Assembly: GCA_004557035.1 (NCBI GenBank)
Contig: SFFB01000003.1
Location: 1 to 64,000, forward strand
Source of the DNA: Bacteroidales bacterium
GTDB taxonomy: Bacteria; Bacteroidota; Bacteroidia; Bacteroidales; Bacteroidaceae
DNA length: 64,000 nt
Direction: 5' to 3'
Part shown: positions 42,025 through 50,279 of the stretch, one piece after another
Layout of the letters: each line of letters opens with the position of its first letter
Position numbering within the stretch: the first letter of the stretch is position 1
Made by a program: the position numbers and the translations under genes
Notes under the pieces: generated by a model
What the model was told of the DNA's origin: nothing
Seen by the model: the letters and a program-made list of their open reading frames with translations, nothing else
The model's database searches: none

Positions 42025-43341
42025 TTATTTCTGTTGTTGCAGAAAAGTCAGCAAGTCGGCCACGATAAAACTACTGCCACCAACGAAGATGAAGTCTGTC
42101 GGCTTGGCGGCTGAGAGGGCTGCCTCATAGGCGGAGGCGACGTCGGCATACGCATCGCCGGAAAGCGAAAAGCGCGCGGCAAGTGCCTTGAGTTCTTCGG
42201 CCGGCATAGCGCGACGCACGGAGGCTTGCGTAAAATAATAGGTAGCCTTGGCGGGAAGTGCGCTGAGCACGGTGGAAATATCTTTATCGGCCGCCATGCC
42301 AAAGACGATGTGCAGCGTGTCGCTTGTCAGATGGTTGAGCCGCCGTCCCAGATAGTCCCAGCCGCCGGGATTGTGGCCGGTGTCGCACACGACCATGGGT
42401 GATTGCCTCAGCGTCTGCCAGCGGCCCATCAGACCTGTGAGCGTACATACTTGCGGCAAAGCCTCGGCGGCAGCGCGTTGCATCGTGGCGTGGTCGGCAA
42501 AAAGGCCTTCGGCTTCAAGCAACTGCAGCGCGTGGAGCACGGTGTTCATGTTGTGGGGCTGGCAGTCGCCGGTGAGGTCGCCGGTGAGGTGTCCGTAGTG
42601 GCGGGTGTCGTAGGACAAGAGGCCGTCTGTTGTGGGTTTATGTCCCAAGACCTCGGGCTGGTCTTCGGCAAATGTGAGTGGGCTTCCCACGGTGGCAGCC
42701 TGTAGCTCAAAAACCTTCCGTGTCTCGGCAGTGGCTTCTCCCACAAGCGCCGGTACGCCGGGCTTGAAGATGCCGGCTTTTTCGTGGGCAATGGCCTCAA
42801 CGGAGTTACCGAGCAGGGCAGTGTGGTCAAGGCTGATGTTGGTGACGATGCTCAGGCAGGGCGTGATGATGTTGGTACAGTCCAGCCGGCCGCCGAGTCC
42901 CACTTCTATCACGGCGACATCCACGCCGGCATCGGCGAAATACTTAAAGGCAAGGGCTGTGGTGATTTCAAAAAACGAAGGCAGAAGCGGGGCGAAATAA
43001 CTGCGCTCGGTCTCCACGAATTGGGCCACATAGTCTGCCGGTATCATTTCGCCGTTCACCCTGATGCGTTCCCTGAAGTCAATAAGATGAGGCGATGTGT
43101 AAAGGCCCACCTTCAGGCCGAGCTGCTGCAAGACGGCCGCCAGACTGTGGGCGGTGGAACCCTTACCGTTGGTGCCGGCGATGTGAATGGTGCGGTAGGC
43201 ACGGTGTGGATGATGGAAATGCGCGTCGAGGGCCAGCGTGTTGTCCAGTCCGGTCTTGTAGCCTTTGCTACCCACCTGCTGGAACATAGGCGCAAGGTCG
43301 TAGAGATATTGAATGGCTTCGGGATAGGTCATAAGCGTCAA
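42025..43341 (-). CDS. folC: Folylpolyglutamate synthase / dihydrofolate synthase
   Basis: 438 residues of the Mur ligase-like fold. HIAGTNGKGSTAHSLAAVLQ is the P loop, LYTSPHLIDFRERI the conserved second motif, and VGLGGRLDCTNII with LDHTALLG the folate branch signatures. It adds glutamate to dihydropteroate or folates. A second Met three codons in (43332) is an equally good start. It is monocistronic, 150 nt from pepD in convergent orientation. Confidence 0.95.
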   Translation of the reverse strand: MTLMTYPEAIQYLYDLAPMFQQVGSKGYKTGLDNTLALDAHFHHPHRAYRTIHIAGTNGKGSTAHSLAAVLQQLGLKVGLYTSPHLIDFRERIRVNGEMIPADYVAQFVETERSYFAPLLPSFFEITTALAFKYFADAGVDVAVIEVGLGGRLDCTNIITPCLSIVTNISLDHTALLGNSVEAIAHEKAGIFKPGVPALVGEATAETRKVFELQAATVGSPLTFAEDQPEVLGHKPTTDGLLSYDTRHYGHLTGDLTGDCQPHNMNTVLHALQLLEAEGLFADHATMQRAAAEALPQVCTLTGLMGRWQTLRQSPMVVCDTGHNPGGWDYLGRRLNHLTSDTLHIVFGMAADKDISTVLSALPAKATYYFTQASVRRAMPAEELKALAARFSLSGDAYADVASAYEAALSAAKPTDFIFVGGSSFIVADLLTFLQQQK

Positions 43342-43462
43342 AGCGTTTTTTAGAAGGGTTGGTGTCTCGGGGGAATGCCGGCAAAATGTCGTACGTATAG
43401 TTTGGGATTTTCTTCTTCAATGTGCCGATCTTACAGGCCGAAGGAAAGAGGAGAAAAGCACA

Positions 43463-43484
43463 ACCCAGGTCTGACGACCTGGGC
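43463..43484 (-). terminator. Stem-loop after dnaJ
   Basis: On the minus strand, AGCCCAGGTC pairs with GACCTGGGTT around a 2-3 nt loop, followed by GTGCTTTTC. The T-tract is short. Confidence 0.6.
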
Positions 43485-43574
43485 TGTTTATGTTGCGTCC
43501 TTTCAGGGCTTTAGTCGCATGGATAATTCCTCTACCGCTCCCCTTCTGACTATGTCAGCGTGTCTTTAACGCCG

Positions 43575-44723
43575 TCAGCTGAAATAATTGCGGAATTTGC
43601 GGAAGATGCTTTCCTTGGCTTTCGAGTCGGGACTGATGTGGTCGCTTTGGGCGAGTTGTTCCATCGCCTTGCGGTCTTGACTGTTCAGCGTCTCGGGGAT
43701 GTAGATGCTGATGTTGACCACGATGTCGCCTTTACCATATCCATTGACATCGGGCAGCCCCTTGCCACGCAGACGCAGGGCTGTGCCAGGCTGGGTGCCG
43801 GGAGTGATTTTGATGCGTGCCTTGCCGTCGATGGTGGGTATCTCTACCGAGTCGCCCAGACACGCTTGAGGCACGGTGAGCAGCAGGTTGTAGATGAGGT
43901 CACTACCGTCGCGGATGAAGTCCTTATTGGGCTCCTCATCAATGAGCACCTGAATGTCGCCGGGCACACCGCCACGACGGGCGGCATGGCCTTTGCCGCG
44001 GACATTGAGCACCATACCGGATTCGACGCCGGCGGGAATGGTGATTTCGACAATTTCGTCACCCTCGATGATGCCTTCGCCGTGACAGTGGGCGCATTTG
44101 TGTTTCACGATGACGCCTTCACCGTGACAGTTGGGGCAGGGCTCTTGGCTCTGCATCATGCCAAACATGCTGCGCTGGCTGCGGAGCACATAGCCCGTGC
44201 CGTTGCAGTTGGGGCAGGTTTCGGGGTCGTGACCTTTTTCGCAACCTGAGCCTTGACACTCGGGGCACGTAACGTTTTTGTGTACTTTGAATTTCTTGGT
44301 CACGCCACTCGCCACCTCTTGGAGGTTGAGGCGGATTTTCATTCGTAGGTCGCCGCCGCGGAATTTGGGGCGGCCGCCGCGTCGGCTACCGCCTCCGAAA
44401 CCGAAGCCCATATCGCCGAAGATGTCACCGAAGTGCGAGAAGATGTCGTTGATGTCCATGCCTCCGGCACCAAAGCCGCCAAATCCGCCTGCACCATTCA
44501 CGCCGGCTGCGCCAAACTGGTCGTAGCGCTGACGCTTTTCGGGGTCGCGCAATACTTCATAGGCTTCGGCGGCCTCCTTGAATTTCTCTTCGGCCTCTTT
44601 ATTGCCGGGGTTGCGGTCGGGGTGGTATTTGATGGCCACCTTCTTGTAGGCGCGTTTAATCTCGTCGGCCGAGGCCGTCTTTTCCACGCCGAGTATCTTG
44701 TAATAGTCTTTTTCTTCAGCCAT
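43575..44723 (-). CDS. dnaJ: Chaperone protein DnaJ
   Basis: 382 residues. The J domain has YHPDRNPG (the HPD motif), then a Gly/Phe-rich region, four zinc-binding repeats (CPECQGSG, CPNCNGTG, CPNCHGEG, CAHCHGEG) and the C-terminal substrate domain. It stimulates DnaK ATPase. It follows grpE by 51 nt; dnaK is elsewhere. Confidence 0.97.
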   Translation of the reverse strand: MAEEKDYYKILGVEKTASADEIKRAYKKVAIKYHPDRNPGNKEAEEKFKEAAEAYEVLRDPEKRQRYDQFGAAGVNGAGGFGGFGAGGMDINDIFSHFGDIFGDMGFGFGGGSRRGGRPKFRGGDLRMKIRLNLQEVASGVTKKFKVHKNVTCPECQGSGCEKGHDPETCPNCNGTGYVLRSQRSMFGMMQSQEPCPNCHGEGVIVKHKCAHCHGEGIIEGDEIVEITIPAGVESGMVLNVRGKGHAARRGGVPGDIQVLIDEEPNKDFIRDGSDLIYNLLLTVPQACLGDSVEIPTIDGKARIKITPGTQPGTALRLRGKGLPDVNGYGKGDIVVNISIYIPETLNSQDRKAMEQLAQSDHISPDSKAKESIFRKFRNYFS

Positions 44724-44774
44724 AATGTTTTCCTTTCTTTCGGATTAGCGTCGCCGTTTCAGCCATCAAGGATG

Positions 44775-45380
44775 TCATTGTCCCACGGCTACCTTGGCGT
44801 GACGGATGACCGTTTCGCCGAGCATATAGCCGCTTTGCACACAGTCGATGACTTTGCCTTTTTGGCTGTCGTCGGCGGCAGGCACCATGGCGATGGCCTC
44901 ATGGAAGTCGGTGTCGAAGAGTGCATCGGTGGTGTCTATTTTTTTCAGTCCCTGACCGCTGAGCGTTTTGTCGAGTTTAGTGAGGATGAGGTCCACGCCC
45001 TCTTTGAGCGCTTCCACGTCGGTGGCCTTACCCATGTTGTCTTGGGCTCGTTCGAGGTCGTCGAGCACGGGTAGGAGAGCTTCAATCACGCGGCGTCCGC
45101 CGTTGAGGATGAGCTCGGTCTTCTCCTTGATGGTGCGCTTGCGGAAGTTTTCAAACTCGGCAGCCTTGCGGAGCAGTTGGTCTTTGAGCGAAGCAATTTC
45201 GGCTTCAGCCTCTTCGAGTTTTTCTGCGTCGGTTTTTTCAGCCTCCGGTTCGGCGGGGGCTTCTGTCTCCTCAGCATTCTCTTGGTTGGGAGTCTCTGTA
45301 TCGGGCGTTGGGGCCTGTTTTTCGGCGGTGGCCTCTTCGCTCAGTTTGTTTTGATTTTCTTTTTCTTTGTCGTTTGTCAT
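44775..45380 (-). CDS. grpE: Nucleotide exchange factor GrpE
   Basis: 201 residues. The first 75 residues are very acidic (Glu, Ala, Pro rich). A long helix follows (IASLKDQLLRKAAEFENFRKR), then the beta-wing domain with VIRHAKVAVGQ at the end. It releases ADP from DnaK. It is the first gene of a grpE-dnaJ pair. Confidence 0.95.
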   Translation of the reverse strand: MTNDKEKENQNKLSEEATAEKQAPTPDTETPNQENAEETEAPAEPEAEKTDAEKLEEAEAEIASLKDQLLRKAAEFENFRKRTIKEKTELILNGGRRVIEALLPVLDDLERAQDNMGKATDVEALKEGVDLILTKLDKTLSGQGLKKIDTTDALFDTDFHEAIAMVPAADDSQKGKVIDCVQSGYMLGETVIRHAKVAVGQ

Positions 45381-45435
45381 GTCTTGAGAGTGTTAGGCTT
45401 TATTACGGCAATAATTAGTGCAAATAGCGTGCCAA

Positions 45436-47055
45436 TCAAGCCTCGCCATAGAGTTCGGCCTTTAGAGCCTTGATTTTCTCGTCGTGGATATAGTCTTCGT
45501 AGTTCATGAGTTTGTCGATGGTGCCGCGTGGTGTGAGTTCGATGATGCGGTTGGCGATGGTGTTGATAAACTCATGGTCGTGACTGGCAAAGAGGATGTT
45601 GCCCTTGAACAGTTTGAGGTTGTTGTTGAAAGCCTGGATGCTCTCCATGTCGAGGTGGTTGGTGGGCGTGTCGAGGATGAGGCAGTTGGCGTTGCGCAAT
45701 TGCATGCGTGCAATCATACAGCGCATCTTTTCTCCACCCGAGAGCACGCTCACCTTCTTGAGGATGTCTTCTTCTTTGAAAAGCATACGGCCGAGGAAGG
45801 CCTTGAAATAGACGTCGTTGCCTTCGCCGTATTGGCTGAGCCAGTCAAGCATGTTGTAGTCGGTGTTGAAGAAGGCCGTGTTGTCGAGGGGCAGATAGGC
45901 GGTGGTGATGGTGACGCCCCACTTGAAGTGTCCGGCGGCGGGCTGTGCGTTGCCGTTGATGATTTCGAATAGAGCCGTCATGGCGCGCGGGTCATGGCTG
46001 AGGAAGACCACCTTTTCGTCTTTCTCGACGGTGAAGTTGAGGTTGTCGAACAAGACGGTACCGTCTTCGGTCACGGCTTTGAGGTCGTGCACTTCGAGGA
46101 TTTGGTTGCCCGGTTCGCGGTCCATCTGGAAGATGATGCCGGGATATTTGCGCGTGGAGGGTTTGATTTCCTCAACGTTGAGTTTTTCGAGCATCTTCTT
46201 GCGGCTGGTGGTCTGCTTGCTCTTGGCCACGTTGGCCGAGAAACGACGGATGAACTCCTCAAGTTCCTTGCGTTTCTCTTCGGCCTTTTGGCGTTGGTTT
46301 TGAGCCTGTCTCAGAGCAAGTTGTGAAGATTGATACCAGAACGAGTAGTTGCCCGAGAAGAGCGTCACCTTGCCGAAGTCAATGTCGACCGTATGGGTGC
46401 AGACCTGGTCGAGGAAGTGGCGGTCGTGGCTCACCACGAGCACGGTGTGCTCAAAGTTGCCCAGATATTCTTCAAGCCATTCCACGGTTTCAAGGTCAAG
46501 GTCGTTGGTGGGCTCATCGAGCAGCAGGTTGTCGGGCTCGCCGAAGAGCGCCTGTGCCAGCATGACGCGCACCTTCTGTTTACCAGAGAGTTCGCCCATA
46601 AGTTTGCCGTGGAGAGCCTCCTTAATGCCGAGGCCGCTGAGCAGGGTGGCGGCTTCGTTTTCGGCCGTGTAGCCGCCTATGCTGGCAAATTTGTCTTCCA
46701 GTTCGGCCACGCGGATGCCGTCTTCGTCGGTGAACTCAGTCTTGGAATAGAGTTCGTTGCGCTCTTGCATGAGTTGCCACATCACGGTGTGCCCCATAAG
46801 CACGGTGTCGAGCACGGTGCAGTCGTCAAATTTAAAGTGGTCCTGACTCAACACCGACAGACGCTCGCCCGGGCCCATTTCGATGCTGCCCTTGGTGGGT
46901 TCGAGGTCGCCCGAGATGGCGCGCAGCAGAGTGGACTTACCCGCACCGTTGGCGCCAATAATGCCATAGATGTTGCCGTTTGTAAACTTGAGGTTGACGT
47001 CTTGGTAGAGAATGCGTTTGCCAAACTGAATGGCCAGATTTGTGACTGATATCAT
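45436..47055 (-). CDS. ABC-F protein with degenerate second ATPase domain
   Basis: 539 residues with two ABC domains joined by a linker, YbiT-like. Domain 1 is intact: GANGAGKST (34-42), LSGKQ (157-161), LLLDEPTNDLD (177-187). Domain 2 lacks the Walker A Gly-Lys (FLSHDPRAMTALFEI at 351-365 occupies the place) and has Thr463 where the catalytic Glu should be (LILDTPTNHLD), though LSGGEK (439-444) is kept. ABC-F proteins act on the ribosomal E site; the linker FIRRFSANVAKSKQTTSR is the P-site tRNA-interaction type. Either it works with one active site or it is a regulator. Confidence 0.9.
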   Translation of the reverse strand: MISVTNLAIQFGKRILYQDVNLKFTNGNIYGIIGANGAGKSTLLRAISGDLEPTKGSIEMGPGERLSVLSQDHFKFDDCTVLDTVLMGHTVMWQLMQERNELYSKTEFTDEDGIRVAELEDKFASIGGYTAENEAATLLSGLGIKEALHGKLMGELSGKQKVRVMLAQALFGEPDNLLLDEPTNDLDLETVEWLEEYLGNFEHTVLVVSHDRHFLDQVCTHTVDIDFGKVTLFSGNYSFWYQSSQLALRQAQNQRQKAEEKRKELEEFIRRFSANVAKSKQTTSRKKMLEKLNVEEIKPSTRKYPGIIFQMDREPGNQILEVHDLKAVTEDGTVLFDNLNFTVEKDEKVVFLSHDPRAMTALFEIINGNAQPAAGHFKWGVTITTAYLPLDNTAFFNTDYNMLDWLSQYGEGNDVYFKAFLGRMLFKEEDILKKVSVLSGGEKMRCMIARMQLRNANCLILDTPTNHLDMESIQAFNNNLKLFKGNILFASHDHEFINTIANRIIELTPRGTIDKLMNYEDYIHDEKIKALKAELYGEA

Positions 47056-47112
47056 ATATAATAGGAGTGTTGTTGGCTGTTTTGAGCCTCAGGCAGGGGG
47101 CCTAAAGCCGCG

Positions 47113-47143
47113 CAAAATTACTAAAAATCGGCCAATTGGGCAA
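47113..47143 (-). promoter_or_regulatory. Promoter of the ABC-F gene
   Basis: On the minus strand TTGC (47143-47140), 19 bp, TAATTTTG (47120-47113, perfect -7). About 55 nt separate it from the ATG. Confidence 0.6.
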
Positions 47144-47249
47144 CATCGGGTGCTTTATGTGAGGCACAGCGACGGAGACGGCAGACTTTGGCACGCAATT
47201 TGCATTTATTAGAGGCGAATTTGCAAAACCTATAAAGCACACAGATATT

Positions 47250-49301
47250 ATGTCAAAAGGATCTATTGGTATCACGACCGAAAACATTTTTCCGGTCATT
47301 AAGAAATTCCTCTACAGCGACCACGAAATCTTTCTGCGCGAGCTTGTCTCGAATGCCGTAGACGCCACCCAGAAACTCAAGACCTATGCCATGAAGGGCG
47401 ACTTCAAGGGCGAGCTCGGCGACCTCACCATCCGTGTGGCCATCGACAAGGAGGCCGGCACCCTCACCATCTCAGACCGAGGCATCGGTATGACGGCCGA
47501 AGAAATCGACAAGTATATCAACCAGATAGCCTTCTCGGGCGCCACTGACTTCCTTGAGAAGTACAAAGACGACGCCAATGCCATCATCGGCCACTTCGGT
47601 CTCGGCTTCTACTCATCGTTTATGGTGGCCGACAAAGTGGAAATCCGCACACGCAGCTACAGCGACGCCCCGGCCGTATGCTGGTCGTGCGACGGCAGTC
47701 CGGCCTATGAGATGGAAGAAATAGACAAGGCCGACCGTGGCACCGACATCGTCCTCCACATTGCCGAAGACTGCAAAGAGTTTCTTGAAAACGCCAAAAT
47801 CGAAGGCTTGCTCAAGAAATATTGCCGCTTCTTGCCTGTGCCCATTGCCTTTGGCAAAAAGACCGAATGGAAAGACGGCAAACAGCAAGAGACCGACGAA
47901 GACAACATCATAGGCGAGACCAATCCGCTCTGGACACGCCAACCCTCCACGCTCACCGACGAGGACTACAAGAAGTTTTATCGCGACCTCTATCCTATGG
48001 CCGACGAGCCCCTCTTCTGGATACACCTCAACGTGGACTATCCCTTCCACCTCACCGGAGTGCTCTACTTCCCCCGCATCAAAAACAACATCGAGATACA
48101 CCGCAACAAAATCCAGCTTTATTGCAACCAGGTGTTCGTGACCGACGAGGTGGAAAACATTGTGCCCGAGTTCCTTACCCTCCTGCACGGCGTTATCGAC
48201 TCGCCCGACATTCCCCTCAACGTCAGCCGCAGCTACCTGCAGAGCGACGCCAACGTCAAGAAGATTTCGGGCTACATCACCAAGAAGGTGAGCGACCGCC
48301 TGCAGTCCATCTTCAAGACAGACCGCAAAGACTTTGAGGCCAAATGGGACGACCTCAAACTCTTCATCCACTACGGTATGCTCTCTGAGACCGACTTCTA
48401 TGACCGCGCCTCGAAATACGCTCTGCTCAAAGACGTGGACGGCAAGTATTTCACCTACGACGAATATCGCGATCTCATCAAGGCCAACCAGACCGACAAA
48501 GACGGTAACGTCGTCTACCTTTATGCCTCCGACACCGAAGCGCAATACGCCTACATCAAGGCCGCCAAAGACAAGGGCTACAGCGTCCTCTTGCTCGACG
48601 GACAGCTCGACTCTCCGCTCGTGGGTATGCTGGAGCAAAAGTTGGAGAAATCTACCTTCAGCCGCGTTGACGGCGACGTGGTGGACCGTCTCATACGCAA
48701 AGACGACACGACCACGCCGGCCCTCGAAGAGACTGAGCGTGAGGCCATTTCAGCCATCTTTACTGCCCGTCTGCCCAAGGCAGAAAAGACCAACTTCCAT
48801 GTGGAAGCCGAGCGCCTCGGTGCCGACGCGTCTCCCGTGGTCATCACCCAGAGTGAATATATGCGCCGCATGAAAGAGATGAGCCGCCTGCAACCCGGTA
48901 TGAGTTTCTACGGCGAAATGCCCGATATGTACAACCTCGTGGTCAATGCCGACCATCCGCTCGTGGCCAATCTGCTCGACGGCTTCAAAACCGGTGGCGC
49001 TGAGGCTCTCAAGCCTTTCGACGATCAGCTCAAGGGACTCAATGCCCGTCGTGCCGCCATAGAGCAGACCCAGAAAGACCGCAAGGCCGAAGACATCACC
49101 GATCAGGAGCGCGAAGACCTGCGTCAGTGCAACGCCGACATCGAAGCCCAACAAGCGGGCCGCACCAAGGTGTTTGCCGACTATGCCGAAGGCCATCCCG
49201 TCGTGTCGCAACTCATTGACCTCGCCTTGCTGCAAAACGGCCTGTTGCGCGGAGAAGCCCTGAGCAAGTTTGTGGAGCGCAGCATCAGCCTCATCCAATA
49301 A
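47250..49301 (+). CDS. htpG: Chaperone HtpG (Hsp90)
   Basis: 683 residues. The GHKL ATPase domain opens the protein: SNAVDATQKLK, ISDRGIGMTAEEI, and HFGLGFYSSFMVADKV. The middle domain contains WIHLNVDYPFHL and VSRSYLQSDANVKK. The C-terminal dimerisation domain ends near QLIDLALLQNGLL. It assists the maturation of client proteins. It is divergent from the ABC-F gene, monocistronic, and ends at a clear terminator. Confidence 0.97.
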   Translation: MSKGSIGITTENIFPVIKKFLYSDHEIFLRELVSNAVDATQKLKTYAMKGDFKGELGDLTIRVAIDKEAGTLTISDRGIGMTAEEIDKYINQIAFSGATDFLEKYKDDANAIIGHFGLGFYSSFMVADKVEIRTRSYSDAPAVCWSCDGSPAYEMEEIDKADRGTDIVLHIAEDCKEFLENAKIEGLLKKYCRFLPVPIAFGKKTEWKDGKQQETDEDNIIGETNPLWTRQPSTLTDEDYKKFYRDLYPMADEPLFWIHLNVDYPFHLTGVLYFPRIKNNIEIHRNKIQLYCNQVFVTDEVENIVPEFLTLLHGVIDSPDIPLNVSRSYLQSDANVKKISGYITKKVSDRLQSIFKTDRKDFEAKWDDLKLFIHYGMLSETDFYDRASKYALLKDVDGKYFTYDEYRDLIKANQTDKDGNVVYLYASDTEAQYAYIKAAKDKGYSVLLLDGQLDSPLVGMLEQKLEKSTFSRVDGDVVDRLIRKDDTTTPALEETEREAISAIFTARLPKAEKTNFHVEAERLGADASPVVITQSEYMRRMKEMSRLQPGMSFYGEMPDMYNLVVNADHPLVANLLDGFKTGGAEALKPFDDQLKGLNARRAAIEQTQKDRKAEDITDQEREDLRQCNADIEAQQAGRTKVFADYAEGHPVVSQLIDLALLQNGLLRGEALSKFVERSISLIQ

Positions 49302-49362
49302 GCCACGCCTTTTTGTCTTTTGCTTTCACGACAAAAACGGCGAACTTTGAACAAAGCAAAAG

Positions 49363-49391
49363 AGAGACCTCCGTGCGAGGTCTCTTTTTTT
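49363..49391 (+). terminator. Terminator after htpG
   Basis: AGAGACCTC, CGTGC loop, GAGGTCTCT followed by T7. Confidence 0.9.
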
Positions 49392-49411
49392 ATGCTCAGC
49401 GGCCTCACGGG

Positions 49412-49498
49412 CCTTATGACAGGAACGGCCTGTCCTTATGGCAGAAAATCCTGTCCCTATTTCAAGACTCGCCGTCCCTATTCCCGTGTTCCTATTCC
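49412..49498. repeat. Dispersed repeat family B, copy 5 (multi-unit)
   Basis: Five units in 90 nt: CCTTATGACAGG, CCTGTCCTTATGG, CCTGTCCCTATT, CCGTCCCTATTCCCGT and TTCCTATTCC. The first two are inverted to one another; the rest are direct. It lies just after the htpG terminator. The remaining spacer to 49828 shows no gene. Confidence 0.65.
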
Positions 49499-49828
49499 GC
49501 CGCCTGATAGTCATTTACTTAAAGTGAAACATAGCGTAACGATTTTAAAATATTGAAAATCATAGTTATATCATTTGTTTTTCTTGTCCTGCCTGTGATT
49601 TGACTTCTCTTAGTACGTCATTGCTGCTTTCCAACAAAACCTTAAACAGTCTTCTTTTTGTGTCTCACATAGACCCACAAAACGAACAATCAGGAGATGC
49701 CATTTCTCGCCCTCCTCGTGCTGACAAAACGGCAGAGATGGGCGTGACAAAACGGCAGACGGCGGCGGAGATGACGAGATAGAGTTAAATCCAATATGCC
49801 GGTGGAATGTTTCTAAGACGAGTTTGTA

Positions 49829-49836
49829 TATCTTTG
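49829..49836 (+). promoter_or_regulatory. -7 box of the small-protein gene
   Basis: TATCTTTG is a perfect -7 box about 80 nt before the ATG. A weak TTTC lies near the -33 position. Confidence 0.5.
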
Positions 49837-49914
49837 CATAAGCTGACTGGCGCTGCAAATCATCAGACAAGCGCGCAAGGCGGCGATAATCAATCATAAC
49901 CCCATACATCCACA

Positions 49915-50076
49915 ATGAAAATTCCCGGATTGTCTTTCTCATGGAAAAGGGCCTTGGGCATCTCACAGGCCAAACAGAAGTTTGCACGCACGACCGGCAT
50001 TCCCACCACCAAGCAGGGGCTGGAGCGCAAAGTCGGGTCGTCTATCCTTAAAGCCATTTTCGGCAAAAAGAGGTGA
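49915..50076 (+). CDS. Small basic protein, 53 residues, conserved in Bacteroidales
   Basis: MKIPGLSFSWKRALGISQAK, then a basic middle (FARTTGIPTTKQGLERKVG) and SSILKAIFGKKR. It is strongly cationic, without signal peptide or membrane helix. It has its own -7 box, a leader of 75-80 nt and a perfect 14-bp terminator 30 nt downstream, so it is a complete transcription unit. I recall similar short proteins (KRALGI...GIPTTKQG) in other Bacteroidales, all of unknown function. An RNA-binding or ribosome-associated role is possible because of its charge. Confidence 0.8.
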   Translation: MKIPGLSFSWKRALGISQAKQKFARTTGIPTTKQGLERKVGSSILKAIFGKKR

Positions 50077-50105
50077 GGCGTACCGCCGCATAAGTTACGA
50101 AAAAA

Positions 50106-50141
50106 ATGCTTGGACACGAGTTTGGGTTCGTGTCCAAGCAT
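50106..50141 (+). terminator. Terminator of the small-protein gene
   Basis: ATGCTTGGACACGA and TCGTGTCCAAGCAT form a perfect 14-bp stem with an 8-nt loop; TGTCGTTTTG follows and A6 precedes. Confidence 0.85.
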
Positions 50142-50159
50142 TGTCGTTTTGTGCGGTCT

Positions 50160-50261
50160 GTGATTGAGCGTGACTGAATGCTTCAATCACAGCAATCGGC
50201 TCATTCTCTTTTGGTTAGAAGCCCGTGATTGTGTGATTGGGAAAAAGGCAAAAAATAGGGG
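50160..50261 (+). repeat. Dispersed repeat family A, copy 3
   Basis: TGTGATTGAGC, the hairpin GTGACTG-loop-CAATCAC (50170-50190), a 34-nt linker, GTGATTG-T-GTGATTGGG (50225-50241), GAAAAAGGCAAAAAATAGGG. It is almost identical to copy 2 from the linker end onward. It lies right after a terminator, and the DUF4831 gene ends 19 nt away. Confidence 0.85.
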
Positions 50262-50279
50262 GAGAGTGAAGGAGTGCCT

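Noticed and set aside
47613..48638. 341-codon frame antisense to htpG
   Set aside because: Shadow of a highly biased gene.
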